From Clostridium drakei (GTDB taxonomy: Bacteria > Bacillota > Clostridia > Clostridiales > Clostridiaceae): a DNA stretch of 61,378 nucleotides. The notes beneath the pieces are model-generated. The model saw nothing but the letters and a program-made list of their open reading frames with translations, searched no databases and was not told the origin of the DNA. Location: positions 1 to 61,378 of the forward strand of contig NZ_JIBU02000026.1 in the NCBI RefSeq assembly GCF_000633595.2, in the 5' to 3' direction. The translations under genes and the position numbers were made by a program. This document shows positions 9,541 to 17,405 of this stretch, one piece after another; position 1 is the stretch's first letter; each line of letters starts with the position of its first letter.

Positions 9541-9965
9541 TTGGAAAACTGTTTTTTCTTATTTATAAGTTTTGAATTAAGCTCTAAGCATTTTTTATAA
9601 GAATAATAGCAAAAACTCATTCCCAAAAATTCTGCTGATATCACAATTGACATTAATCTTATTACAGAGATATTTATATTTTGGACAAAATATAAATAAA
9701 TAGATGGTGTACTGGAAATGATTCCTATTATCATAAACACTACTATAAATGCTATTTTTATATCCATTTCTTTCATCTCAAATATGTATATAAAAGCAAA
9801 CATTGAAATTGTTCCAATAAAGGCACCAATCAAAGAATCAGTAATTAATGTAGCTGCTACCATACTGCTCATATTTGTAATAGTTACTTCAAGCATACCA
9901 ACAAATAATCCAATAAGAGAAGATACAAATAAATTAAATAAGAAATCCTTTAAATTTTCTTTCAT
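9534..9965 (-). CDS. DUF3021 family membrane protein
   Basis: A 143-residue protein with four predicted membrane helices (about 9-29, 36-64, 68-90, 97-121) and a basic C-terminus. Length, topology and its position 12 bases downstream of a LytTR-domain gene match the DUF3021 family, which is recurrently paired with small LytTR regulators. By analogy the membrane protein may restrain or sense for the DNA-binding partner; this is not shown by the sequence. Confidence 0.75.
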   Translation of the reverse strand: MKENLKDFLFNLFVSSLIGLFVGMLEVTITNMSSMVAATLITDSLIGAFIGTISMFAFIYIFEMKEMDIKIAFIVVFMIIGIISSTPSIYLYFVQNINISVIRLMSIVISAEFLGMSFCYYSYKKCLELNSKLINKKKQFSKK

Positions 9966-9977
9966 AACTAAAACACC

Positions 9978-10526
9978 TCAAAACCCAAGAAATTTTTTGA
10001 ATTCAGTTAAATATTTTCTTGTAACATAAATTTCTTCATCTATGTCTATTATTTTTAATATAAGTTTGCTGTTGAACCATGAAATAATGCGATCTACTTT
10101 AACTATATTTACAATAAAGCACTTGCTTATCCTTATAAAGCCCTTACTTTGTAATCTTTCTTCCAGCTCATAAAGCCTTTCTTTAACCTTATATTTTTTA
10201 TCCTCTGTCCTGCAAAAAACATCATTTCCCATAGCTTCAAAGTAGTAAATATCATCATAAGTTAATACTTTAAGTTCATCATCATCACATTTTCCTGTAA
10301 TTACATTTTTAAAATTTTCTTTATTTGAGGCCATATAATCCAAATAACCCATCAAAACATTTATTGATTCCATATCAAAATATATTCCTATTTTGCCTTT
10401 TTCTAACTCAAACCCTCTTTCGATTATGCATATTTTAGAATCTTTACTAATCGCTATTTTTCTATTAGAAAGAATTTCTTCTATAATTCTTTCAAGGTTT
10501 TTCGAACAAATTAAATTCATTTCCAT
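9978..10526 (-). CDS. LytTR-domain DNA-binding regulator
   Basis: A 182-residue regulator. The C-terminal two thirds is a LytTR domain, visible as DIYYFEAMGNDVFCRT, YELEERLQSKGFIRISKCFIVNIVKVDRI and VTRKYLTEFKKFLGF. There is no receiver domain with a phosphoacceptor Asp, so it is not a classical response regulator. GAGG lies 7 bases before the ATG. It forms a pair with the following DUF3021 gene and lies only 36 bases after the Nudix gene, so the three may be cotranscribed. Confidence 0.85.
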   Translation of the reverse strand: MEMNLICSKNLERIIEEILSNRKIAISKDSKICIIERGFELEKGKIGIYFDMESINVLMGYLDYMASNKENFKNVITGKCDDDELKVLTYDDIYYFEAMGNDVFCRTEDKKYKVKERLYELEERLQSKGFIRISKCFIVNIVKVDRIISWFNSKLILKIIDIDEEIYVTRKYLTEFKKFLGF

Positions 10527-10562
10527 ACTAAAACCTCATTTTATGCAACATAAAAATACTTT

Positions 10563-11492
10563 TTACTCATTTAAAAAATTGTGTTTCCATTCTTTATTAA
10601 ATTCATAATACTTTTCTGAACTATGATCAGTATTTTCTTTTATACAGTCTGTTTCTTTTAACATAGGTAAAACTTTCTTTGTAAAACTTTCCTTAAGTAA
10701 AGTCCTATTTAAAATAACTTCATATATTTTTTCAAGCTCTGTTAATGTAAAACGTTTTGGCAAAAACATAAAAGCTATAGGTGTATACTGTATTTTACTT
10801 TTCAACCTCTCCAGTGCAGCATCTATAATTTTTACATGATCAAAAGCCAATTCCTCCTTACTAAAGCTTAAAGGTTCATATTCTAATTCCTTGTTAGGCA
10901 TAATACCATTTTTAATATACTTTTCAGTAACCTTATAAATTATTTTATTTTCTTCATCATCAGATGTTAGTATTAAATTATATATATCTTTTTTTTCATC
11001 TTTTTCTTTAATTGAAAATATAAATTCTTTTTTTACAGAAAACCATTTTACATCACTAGCATCATCCCCAGCCTTAGGCTTTATACTATTTTTATCTACT
11101 AAAGCCATGTAAGCTATTGATATAACTCTCATCCTAGGATCTCTTTTTATATCATCTCCCCAAGTATACAACTGTTCCAGATATACATTTTCTACACTTG
11201 TTTCTTCCTTTAATTCTCTGTAAGCAGCTTCATTTAAAGCTTCATCTATATTTACAAAACCACCTGGGATTGCAAAGCACTCCATATAAGGGTGATTTCC
11301 TCTTTTTATTAGAAGTATTTTAAGCTCCTTTTCAGATAATTTTTTCACATCATCATGCAGTAATTTATTATCCATTGTAAAAAGCAGCATATCAACAGTA
11401 TTAGATGGCTTTTCATAATTTCCTGGCTTATAACTTTCTAAAAATTCCTTTTCAGTTAATCCATCTTTATTTGTAAGTAACATATTTCTCAT
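10563..11492 (-). CDS. Nudix hydrolase with NrtR-like C-terminal domain
   Basis: A 309-residue protein. The Nudix box spans about residues 77-100 (GGFVNIDEALNEAAYREL, then KEETSV), with the REUXEE acidic cluster intact, so Mg-dependent nucleoside diphosphate hydrolysis is plausible. The region after about residue 225 (DHVKIIDAALERLKSKIQ, then FTLTELEKIYEVIL) resembles the winged-helix half of NrtR-type regulators of NAD metabolism. The intact box suggests an enzyme, or an ADP-ribose-sensing regulator that kept its catalytic residues. No NAD genes are adjacent. AAAGGA lies 10 bases before the ATG. Confidence 0.83.
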   Translation of the reverse strand: MRNMLLTNKDGLTEKEFLESYKPGNYEKPSNTVDMLLFTMDNKLLHDDVKKLSEKELKILLIKRGNHPYMECFAIPGGFVNIDEALNEAAYRELKEETSVENVYLEQLYTWGDDIKRDPRMRVISIAYMALVDKNSIKPKAGDDASDVKWFSVKKEFIFSIKEKDEKKDIYNLILTSDDEENKIIYKVTEKYIKNGIMPNKELEYEPLSFSKEELAFDHVKIIDAALERLKSKIQYTPIAFMFLPKRFTLTELEKIYEVILNRTLLKESFTKKVLPMLKETDCIKENTDHSSEKYYEFNKEWKHNFLNE

Positions 11493-11520
11493 AAGTGTTT
11501 CATCCTTTCATTAAACCTAT

Positions 11521-11567
11521 AAAAAATAGCAAGTTAAGCATAAAACTACACTAACTAGCTATTTTTT
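11521..11567 (-). terminator. Terminator after degV
   Basis: AAAAAATAGC (11521-11530) and GCTATTTTTT (11558-11567) form a stem with inner partial pairing (GTTA/TAAC). The T-rich arm gives a minus-strand terminator. It separates degV from the Nudix gene. Confidence 0.7.
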
Positions 11568-11623
11568 AATATGCATTATCTAATTATTTTTTGCACATGT
11601 TATGATTCTGCATACTTTTCTAT

Positions 11624-12475
11624 TCAAAAATTCAACTCTCTCATTATTACAAGTCCTAAAAGTCCTGGTCCCGTGTGTACTCCTGCTACAGGACTTATAT
11701 CTCCCATACCAAGAAAAGTTATGTTAGGTAATAGCTTGAAATTTTCATACATTTTTTTACACTCGTTTTCAGCACCACCATGCATAACCCAAACTCTGCA
11801 TTTGGAAGAAACTAATATTTCTTTTACAATATCCATCAACTTATTTATAGCTTTTTTATTTCCTCTAACCTTTGTATAAGTATAGTATATTCCAGAAGAA
11901 TCTATTGATATTATTGGTTTTATATTTAAAAGTTCACCTACAGTACCAGAAACTTTACCTATTCTTCCTCCTATAATAAGATACTTTAATGTATCAACAG
12001 CATAAAATACGGATATACTTTCTCTTATCTTAGGCAAAACTTCCACTATTTCTTCATAAGTCTTACCACTTTCTAAAAGTTCACCACACTTTATCAATAT
12101 AGCTCCTGCACCTAAAGTTAAAGATCTTGAATCAAAAACTGTAGTTATAATATTAGGATAACTTTTACTTACTAACTTTAATGTACTATATGTACCTGAT
12201 AACCCTGAAGAAATAGGCACTATAATAGCATGTGTATATCCTTCAGTTTCTAATTGTTGGAAAAGTTTTTCCATATCCTGCATGGATGGTAATGATGTAT
12301 GTGGAATTTCTTTTCCTAAATTATCATAAACTTCTTTAGGTGTTATATTTACTCTATCTATATATTCTTTATCCTTATAAACTATCCTTAATGGTAATAC
12401 TTTTATATTGTATTTATTAATTATTTCTTTATCTAAATCAGATGTACTATCTGTAACTAACGCAATTTTAGTCAT
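11624..12475 (-). CDS. DegV family fatty-acid-binding protein
   Basis: A 283-residue DegV/FakB-type protein; family members bind long-chain fatty acids and present them to a fatty acid kinase. Visible landmarks are the N-terminal VTDSTSDLD, the PISSGLSGTYSTLKL ligand loop, GGRIGKVSGTVG and the C-terminal HTGPGLLGLV. Length is normal for the family. GGGAGG lies upstream of the ATG. No fakA-like kinase is adjacent, so it is probably one of several FakB paralogues. It is transcribed alone, with a terminator downstream. Confidence 0.92.
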   Translation of the reverse strand: MTKIALVTDSTSDLDKEIINKYNIKVLPLRIVYKDKEYIDRVNITPKEVYDNLGKEIPHTSLPSMQDMEKLFQQLETEGYTHAIIVPISSGLSGTYSTLKLVSKSYPNIITTVFDSRSLTLGAGAILIKCGELLESGKTYEEIVEVLPKIRESISVFYAVDTLKYLIIGGRIGKVSGTVGELLNIKPIISIDSSGIYYTYTKVRGNKKAINKLMDIVKEILVSSKCRVWVMHGGAENECKKMYENFKLLPNITFLGMGDISPVAGVHTGPGLLGLVIMRELNF

Positions 12476-12580
12476 TATAATTAGCCGCCTCCCTTGCTAT
12501 CAAGTATATTATATATCATATTGCTAATATATATCAATAGTGGAATATCAATGATGATATACATTTCTTTCATATTAATA

Positions 12581-12617
12581 TTAAAATATAATATTCATAT
12601 TAAATATTATATTTTAA
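12581..12617. repeat. AT-only perfect inverted repeat in the degV/permease divergent region
   Basis: Fifteen-base arms TTAAAATATAATATT and their complement surround a 7-base spacer. The 276-base divergent region contains little else I can name. It may overlap promoters for either gene. Confidence 0.5.
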
Positions 12618-12751
12618 ATATATTACTTATATAATATTAGCACTATATTTTTCTTTAAAATTACAAATTATATATTGTAATTTCTTAAAAATAACATTAT
12701 ATTAGAATATACAGGAATAAAAACTAAAATTTTAATCTAAGGAGACTTTTT

Positions 12752-13780
12752 ATGGACTTTTTAAAAGAATTTTTTTCAAAAGAATCTACTAAGAGATTTC
12801 TATTCTTTGTTGTTTTAATAATAATTTTGTATTTGCTAAAATCTTTATTAAATATGTTATTGTTGACCTTTCTATTTACTTACTTAATGAATAGTTTGCA
12901 AGGTGTAATTGTAAGGCAATTAAAAAAGATTACTCCTGTAAAAGAAAAACTTATTACAATTCTTTTGTACACTTTATTATTTACTTCTATAATTTTAATA
13001 ATAGTAAATTATATACCTTTACTTATTACTGAAACTAAATCTCTGTTAAATCAGCCTATATTTGATTTTAATACTAATTATAGTTCTAATTCTAACTCAG
13101 ACATTATTCAAAAATACTTAGTAAGTGCATTACAACAAATTGACTTGCAAAAGTATGTAAAATCAGGCTTTGATATTACAGTTCAGCTAGCTGCAAATAT
13201 AGGAAAATGGAGTGCCAATGTATTCATTGCTATAATGCTAAGTTTATTCTTTATGCTGGAAAAGAATAAAATCATTGCTTTTTTAGAAAAATTCAAAACA
13301 AGTAAGGTAAGCGTTATGTTTAAATATTTTAGCTTTTTCGGAAATAATTTTTTAAATTCCTTTGGTAAGGTAATCCAAGCTCAAATTGTAATAGCTTTTG
13401 CCAATACTATAATTTCTGTTATTATGCTTTCTATATTAAAATTTCCTCAATTAATTTCATTGGGATTTATGATATTTATATTAAGTTTAGTTCCAGTAGC
13501 AGGAGTTATAATTTCACTTATACCACTTTCCTTAATTGCATTTAAAATAGGTGGATTTACTAAGGTTTTATATGTGTTAATTATGGTAGCGGTAGTTCAT
13601 TCACTTGAAAGTTATATTTTAAATCCTAAATTGATGTCAGCTAAAATTGAATTGCCTATATTCTTTACTTTTATAATTCTTATAGCTTCCGAACATTTTA
13701 TGGGAGTATGGGGATTACTTATAGGTATTCCACTTGTAATGTTCATATTGGACTTACTTGATGTGAAAGTAAATGATTAG
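12752..13780 (+). CDS. AI-2E family transporter (PF01594-type permease)
   Basis: A 342-residue integral membrane protein with about seven to eight hydrophobic segments and the conserved late region FPQLISLGFMIFILSLVPVAG followed by SYILNPKLMS and GVWGLLIGIPLVMFI. The family name comes from a proposed AI-2 exporter; other members are Na+/H+ antiporters, so the transported species is open. AAGGAG precedes the ATG. It stands alone and is followed by a strong terminator shared with the convergent HD-GYP gene. Confidence 0.88.
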   Translation: MDFLKEFFSKESTKRFLFFVVLIIILYLLKSLLNMLLLTFLFTYLMNSLQGVIVRQLKKITPVKEKLITILLYTLLFTSIILIIVNYIPLLITETKSLLNQPIFDFNTNYSSNSNSDIIQKYLVSALQQIDLQKYVKSGFDITVQLAANIGKWSANVFIAIMLSLFFMLEKNKIIAFLEKFKTSKVSVMFKYFSFFGNNFLNSFGKVIQAQIVIAFANTIISVIMLSILKFPQLISLGFMIFILSLVPVAGVIISLIPLSLIAFKIGGFTKVLYVLIMVAVVHSLESYILNPKLMSAKIELPIFFTFIILIASEHFMGVWGLLIGIPLVMFILDLLDVKVND

Positions 13781-13865
13781 TTAATCATATTACTTTAAAA
13801 TAAATTAGTAATGAACTGTATTTTAAAATTATTACAAAATAAAAGCTATAAAACTAAAATATAAT

Positions 13866-13918
13866 AAAATGTACCTTAAAGTAGATAATTTAAAAAAATC
13901 TATTTTTAGGTACATTTT
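13866..13918. terminator. Bidirectional terminator
   Basis: AAAATGTACCT (13866-13876) pairs with AGGTACATTTT (13908-13918), with TAGAT/ATCTA inner pairing. It lies between the AI-2E family gene (+) and the HD-GYP gene (-). Confidence 0.8.
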
Positions 13919-13968
13919 TATTATTTTGTTATTTCATTACTTTTATATAAATAACTCCATAATCTCCA

Positions 13969-15015
13969 TTACATATTTTCTACATCAACAATTGTTACAT
14001 TTCTTAAATTCCAATCATAAGTTAAATCATATACTTCTTGAGTTTCTACATTTCTAACTTTAGGACGAATAGAACATTCTTCATTGTTTTCTATTACAAT
14101 AACTTTTTCTCCATTACTCAATCTTAAAATTGATCCTATAGGATATGGCGCCACTCTTCTAAGAAATACTTTTACCAACTTTGGATCAAACATTTGACCA
14201 TTATTAGCCATTATATATTCTATGGCTTCTGAAGGTATGCATGCCTTTGTTGTAGGTGCTTCTGTAACCAATTTATCATAGGCATCGCAAAGACATATAA
14301 TTCTTCCAAACTGTGATATCTCATCTCCTTTTTTACCATCAGGATATCCTTTACCATCAAATCTTTCGTGATGCTGAAGCACACCTACATAAGATGTAAC
14401 AGGTATAGTGTAATATTGCTTTATATATCTATATCCAAGTTCAGCATGACTTCTAATTAATTTTTCCTCTTCTTCTGTTAATTTTTCAGTTTTATTCAAC
14501 AAATCTTTACTGATAAACACTTTACCAATGTCATGTAATAATCCAGCAGCTGTTAACTTTTCTATTTTTTTAGTATCTAAATTAAGTCCTACTCCAACTA
14601 CTGCTGCTAACACACCCACATTTAAACAGTGAGTGTACATATAATCATCGAAAGTTTTAATATCTATCATATTTATCATTATATTTTTGCTTCGCAAAAT
14701 TTCAAACATAATACTTTTAGCTATATTTTCAACCATATTTATTGTTCTTCCTACATTATGAGAATTGTTATATATACTTTTAATGGATTTTATTGCTTCA
14801 ATTCTAAGTTCATCTGAAATTATATTTTGTACTACTATGTCAGAAGATATATTATCATCTATATAAACACCATTAACGCCTATCTTTATAAGACTGGCTA
14901 TATATTCTTCAGTTAAAATTACATTTTCAGCTAAAAGCACAACACCTTCAGTGGAATATATATTTTTGCCAAGCTTCATACCTTCTTTAAGGCATAGTAT
15001 TGGAATGTATCTCAT
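13969..15015 (-). CDS. HD-GYP domain protein, probable cyclic-di-GMP phosphodiesterase
   Basis: A 348-residue protein with a DUF3391-like N-terminus (about 1-60) and an HD-GYP domain. The metal site HD is in LLHDIGKV (161-162), followed by HAELGYRYI, and HHERFDGKGYP (215-225) contains the GYP motif. No membrane segment or receiver domain is evident, so it is cytoplasmic with an unknown sensory N-terminus. I chose ATG 15015 because GGAGG lies 11 bases upstream; the TTG at 15033 would place that site inside the gene. The 280-base upstream region holds a 46-base hairpin and a candidate small RNA on the opposite strand. Confidence 0.92.
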   Translation of the reverse strand: MRYIPILCLKEGMKLGKNIYSTEGVVLLAENVILTEEYIASLIKIGVNGVYIDDNISSDIVVQNIISDELRIEAIKSIKSIYNNSHNVGRTINMVENIAKSIMFEILRSKNIMINMIDIKTFDDYMYTHCLNVGVLAAVVGVGLNLDTKKIEKLTAAGLLHDIGKVFISKDLLNKTEKLTEEEEKLIRSHAELGYRYIKQYYTIPVTSYVGVLQHHERFDGKGYPDGKKGDEISQFGRIICLCDAYDKLVTEAPTTKACIPSEAIEYIMANNGQMFDPKLVKVFLRRVAPYPIGSILRLSNGEKVIVIENNEECSIRPKVRNVETQEVYDLTYDWNLRNVTIVDVENM

Positions 15016-15091
15016 ATCTACTATTTCCTCCAATCCTTAATCATATATTATAGTTATCGAACCAATCAAGGATAGCTTTATTTTTAATTTT

Positions 15092-15137
15092 TACAATTTA
15101 ATAATAAATATCTGTTGATATTTATTATTAAATTGTA
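15092..15137. repeat. Perfect 21-bp-arm hairpin upstream of the HD-GYP gene
   Basis: Arms at 15092-15112 and 15117-15137 are perfectly complementary around a TGTT loop; the sequence is almost all A/T. The right arm covers the -35 and spacer of the small-RNA promoter. On the minus strand it lies about 80 bases before the HD-GYP start codon, so it could be an operator or a leader hairpin. Confidence 0.7.
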
Positions 15138-15143
15138 TATAAT
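15115..15143 (+). promoter_or_regulatory. Sigma-A promoter of the candidate small RNA
   Basis: TTGATA (15115-15120) and TATAAT (15138-15143) are separated by exactly 17 bases. No plus-strand ORF with a ribosome site follows; the next plus-strand feature is the stem-loop at 15161-15232. Confidence 0.6.
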
Positions 15144-15149
15144 ATACTT

Positions 15150-15240
15150 AATCCATTTATATTCAGAAAGTAGCTGTACCCCCTTATCTATTAATTTTTT
15201 AAGATCCCCCAAAAAACTACTACTTTCTGAATACTTTTTT
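15150..15240 (+). ncRNA. Candidate small RNA with C-rich loop
   Basis: A predicted transcript of about 90 bases starts near 15150 and ends in a T-run (15235-15240). A 13-bp perfect stem (ATTCAGAAAGTAG at 15161-15173 with CTACTTTCTGAAT at 15220-15232) encloses a 46-base loop holding two CCCCC tracts (ACCCCCTTATC and GATCCCCC). C-rich loops are typical of Firmicute regulatory RNAs that pair with G-rich ribosome binding sites, and several genes here have GGGGG sites. No known RNA family was recognised. A mobile palindromic repeat is the main alternative. Confidence 0.5.
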
Positions 15241-15244
15241 ACAC

Positions 15245-15286
15245 AAAAAAACCTTTAATAGTATACTAACCTATTAAAGGATTTTT
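15245..15286. terminator. Terminator after the molybdopterin operon
   Basis: CCTTTAATAG (15252-15261) pairs with CTATTAAAGG (15271-15280), with A/T runs on both sides. On the minus strand it ends the mog-moaC-MOSC transcript, and it could also back up the plus-strand small RNA. Confidence 0.85.
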
Positions 15287-15294
15287 CTATTATT

Positions 15295-15726
15295 TTAAAT
15301 TCTTTCTATTGTATCTCCTGATTTTATGTAACCACCTTTTAAAACTTTTGTAAATATACCTTCCCTTGGCATAATACAATCACCTACCTGACTACGTATA
15401 GCACATCCTTTATGACATTCTTTTCCTATTTGAGTTACTTCCATCAAAGTTTCACCTATTTTAAGCTTAGTTCCAATTGGAAGTTCATATAAAGTTATAC
15501 CTTCTGTAGTTATATTTTCTGCAAATTTACCACTGCTCAATCCTTCTACTCCCATAGCTTTCATTTTATCGATACTCTCTTGTGAAAGTAAACTAACCTG
15601 CCTATGCCAATCTCCAGCATGGGCATCTCCTTCCAATCCATAATTTTCTTTAAAGCAACCTTTTTCTATTGGTTTTTTTATAACTCCCTTAACTTCACTT
15701 ATATTTACAGCAACAACTCTAGCCAT
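15295..15726 (-). CDS. MOSC domain protein
   Basis: A 143-residue stand-alone MOSC domain, a family linked to molybdenum cofactor sulfuration or transfer. Landmarks are YGLEGDAHAGDWHRQVSLLS, FAENITTEG and the conserved cysteine in IGKECHKGC. I chose ATG 15726 (MARVVAVNIS) because GGAGGG is well placed upstream; a start ten codons earlier has none. It is the last gene of the mog-moaC-MOSC operon, about 30 bases after moaC, and probably acts in a late cofactor step. Confidence 0.9.
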   Translation of the reverse strand: MARVVAVNISEVKGVIKKPIEKGCFKENYGLEGDAHAGDWHRQVSLLSQESIDKMKAMGVEGLSSGKFAENITTEGITLYELPIGTKLKIGETLMEVTQIGKECHKGCAIRSQVGDCIMPREGIFTKVLKGGYIKSGDTIERI

Positions 15727-15758
15727 TTCCTCATCCCTCCTAATATATAATTTCAAAA

Positions 15759-16229
15759 TTAGTGCTGAAATACTCCCGATTTCCCTCCGCTTTTTCGCAT
15801 TAGCATGATATCTGATATTACCATTCCTCTATCTATAGCTTTACACATATCATAAATAGTAAGTGCTGCCACTGAAACTGCAGTAAGTGCTTCCATTTCA
15901 ATTCCAGTTTTTCCTACAGTTTTAGTTATTGCTTCAATATCTATCTTAAAATTTTCAAAATCTAGATTGAATCTAATATCACATCCTGATATCATAATAG
16001 GATGGCACATTGGAATGATATGTGACGTATTTTTAGCTCCCATTATAGCACCAACCTGTGCCACTGAAAGTACATCACCTTTTTTTATTCCACCATCATT
16101 AATTCTTTTAAGAGTTTCTTCTTTCATGTATATAGACCCTTTTGCTATTGCTTCTCTTTCAGTATCATTTTTTTCACTTACATCAACCATTTTAGCTCTT
16201 CCTTCATCGTTTATATGTGTAAGTTCCAT
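15759..16229 (-). CDS. moaC: Cyclic pyranopterin monophosphate synthase MoaC
   Basis: A 156-residue MoaC, which with MoaA converts GTP to cyclic pyranopterin monophosphate in molybdopterin synthesis. The protein shows [16 protein letters not shown] at the N-terminus, the [11 protein letters not shown] active-site segment, and [20 protein letters not shown] plus KAIDRGM near the C-terminus, all family hallmarks. I chose ATG 16229, 6 bases after GGAGGAA, rather than the start ten codons upstream. It lies 19 bases after mog. moaA is not in the window. Confidence 0.95.
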   Translation of the reverse strand: MELTHINDEGRAKMVDVSEKNDTEREAIAKGSIYMKEETLKRINDGGIKKGDVLSVAQVGAIMGAKNTSHIIPMCHPIMISGCDIRFNLDFENFKIDIEAITKTVGKTGIEMEALTAVSVAALTIYDMCKAIDRGMVISDIMLMRKSGGKSGVFQH

Positions 16230-16248
16230 GTTATTCCTCCTTTTTATG

Positions 16249-16737
16249 CTATCTTGCACACTCTGAAGCTTTTCCTATTAATATATCTATTCCATGTGGA
16301 AGTGCAGGCAATACTGCTTGCAAATTTTCCACTGCTCCTTTAGGACTACCAGGTAAATTAATAATTAAAGTATCATTTCTTATACCTGCAATTGCTCTTG
16401 ACAGCATAGCTTTAGGAGTTACTTTTAAGGATTCGCTTCTCATAACTTCTCCTATACCAGGTACATATTTTTTTATTACTTTCATTGTAGCCTCAGGAGT
16501 CACATCCCTTTTTGAAAAACCTGTGCCTCCATTAGTTAGTACTAAATTTACTTTTAAATCATCTGAAAGATATACTAACTCTTCTACTATTTTATCTAAC
16601 TCATCAGGTATAATTTTATAGTAGTCTATACTATAATAATTTGGATCTAATATATTCTTTAATGCTTCTCCTGTTCCATCCTCTCTTTCTCCTCTAGATC
16701 CCTTATCACTTACAGTAATTATAGCTGTCTTTATCAT
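16249..16737 (-). CDS. MogA/MoaB family molybdopterin biosynthesis protein
   Basis: A 162-residue protein of the MoaB/Mog fold, which adenylylates molybdopterin before molybdate insertion. [17 protein letters not shown] and [13 protein letters not shown] are the substrate-binding loops of the family, and [18 protein letters not shown] opens the protein. It is the first gene of the three-gene mog-moaC-MOSC operon. Whether it is functionally MogA or MoaB is not decidable by eye. No GC-rich Moco-riboswitch-like structure is visible in the 110 bases upstream. Confidence 0.92.
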   Translation of the reverse strand: MIKTAIITVSDKGSRGEREDGTGEALKNILDPNYYSIDYYKIIPDELDKIVEELVYLSDDLKVNLVLTNGGTGFSKRDVTPEATMKVIKKYVPGIGEVMRSESLKVTPKAMLSRAIAGIRNDTLIINLPGSPKGAVENLQAVLPALPHGIDILIGKASECAR

Positions 16738-16847
16738 TTTATCCCCACCTAATAATGAAAATTTGTATTCTAAATTTATGTAATATTCTTAAGCCTATAA
16801 TACATGAATTTTCAAAATTTTGCAATGTAACATTTGAGTTTCTTATT

Positions 16848-17120
16848 CTATACTTCCTTATAATCTACATCTATAATTTTCCTTTCAGAAAGATCAAATT
16901 CATCTTTTTCATCATGTACTGTACTATTTGTTTCAAATACTTCTTTATTTACCTCTTTTTTATTCTTCCAATTTTTGAATCTTTTAACTGCCTTGCTGGA
17001 TATCCATAAAATACCGCCAATCAATGCTACCCAAGGTAAAATTTTAATAAGCAGCATGAAAACTATTATCCCAATTGCTATTTTAAAGATTCCTGAAAAA
17101 TTTTTATTTACAAAATCCAT
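16848..17120 (-). CDS. Small membrane protein of unknown function
   Basis: A 90-residue protein. One or two hydrophobic segments cover about residues 8-42 (IAIGIIVFMLLIKILPWVAL, then IGGILWI), followed by a charged, Lys/Glu-rich tail. A GAGGGG ribosome site supports translation. I do not recognise the family. It lies upstream of, and codirectional with, the molybdopterin operon but 110 bases away, so cotranscription is uncertain. Confidence 0.65.
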   Translation of the reverse strand: MDFVNKNFSGIFKIAIGIIVFMLLIKILPWVALIGGILWISSKAVKRFKNWKNKKEVNKEVFETNSTVHDEKDEFDLSERKIIDVDYKEV

Positions 17121-17356
17121 AATTAATAACCCCTCTTCATCTTTTATATTTTCCCAATTACTATCTTTTAAGTAACACCTTCTTAATATATAATATGATT
17201 ATAACATATTATATCAATAAATGGTATTCAATATTACTTAATAAAGTATTAATAAAATATTAATTTTTTTAATTTCATTATGTTCTATTTAAAAGCAATA
17301 CTTTAAAAATATGGTAAAGTATAAGAAATTCTAAAACCATTAAAACATAAAATTCT

Positions 17357-17392
17357 TAAAAAAAAAACAAATCATAATATAAATTGATTTGT
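17357..17392 (-). terminator. Terminator after the GH113-like gene
   Basis: ACAAATCA and TGATTTGT (17367-17374 and 17385-17392) form an 8-bp stem followed on the minus strand by about ten T residues. The rest of the 285-base gap 17121-17405 is AT-rich, with no gene seen. Confidence 0.8.
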
Positions 17393-17405
17393 CCTTTATA
17401 TAATA

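Noticed and set aside
15034-15294. Cyclic-di-GMP riboswitch before the HD-GYP gene
   Set aside because: None of the conserved GEMM core words are present; the region is AT-rich hairpins and a candidate small RNA on the other strand.
16738-16847. Molybdenum cofactor riboswitch before mog
   Set aside because: The 110-base region is AT-rich and too short, with no conserved structure visible.
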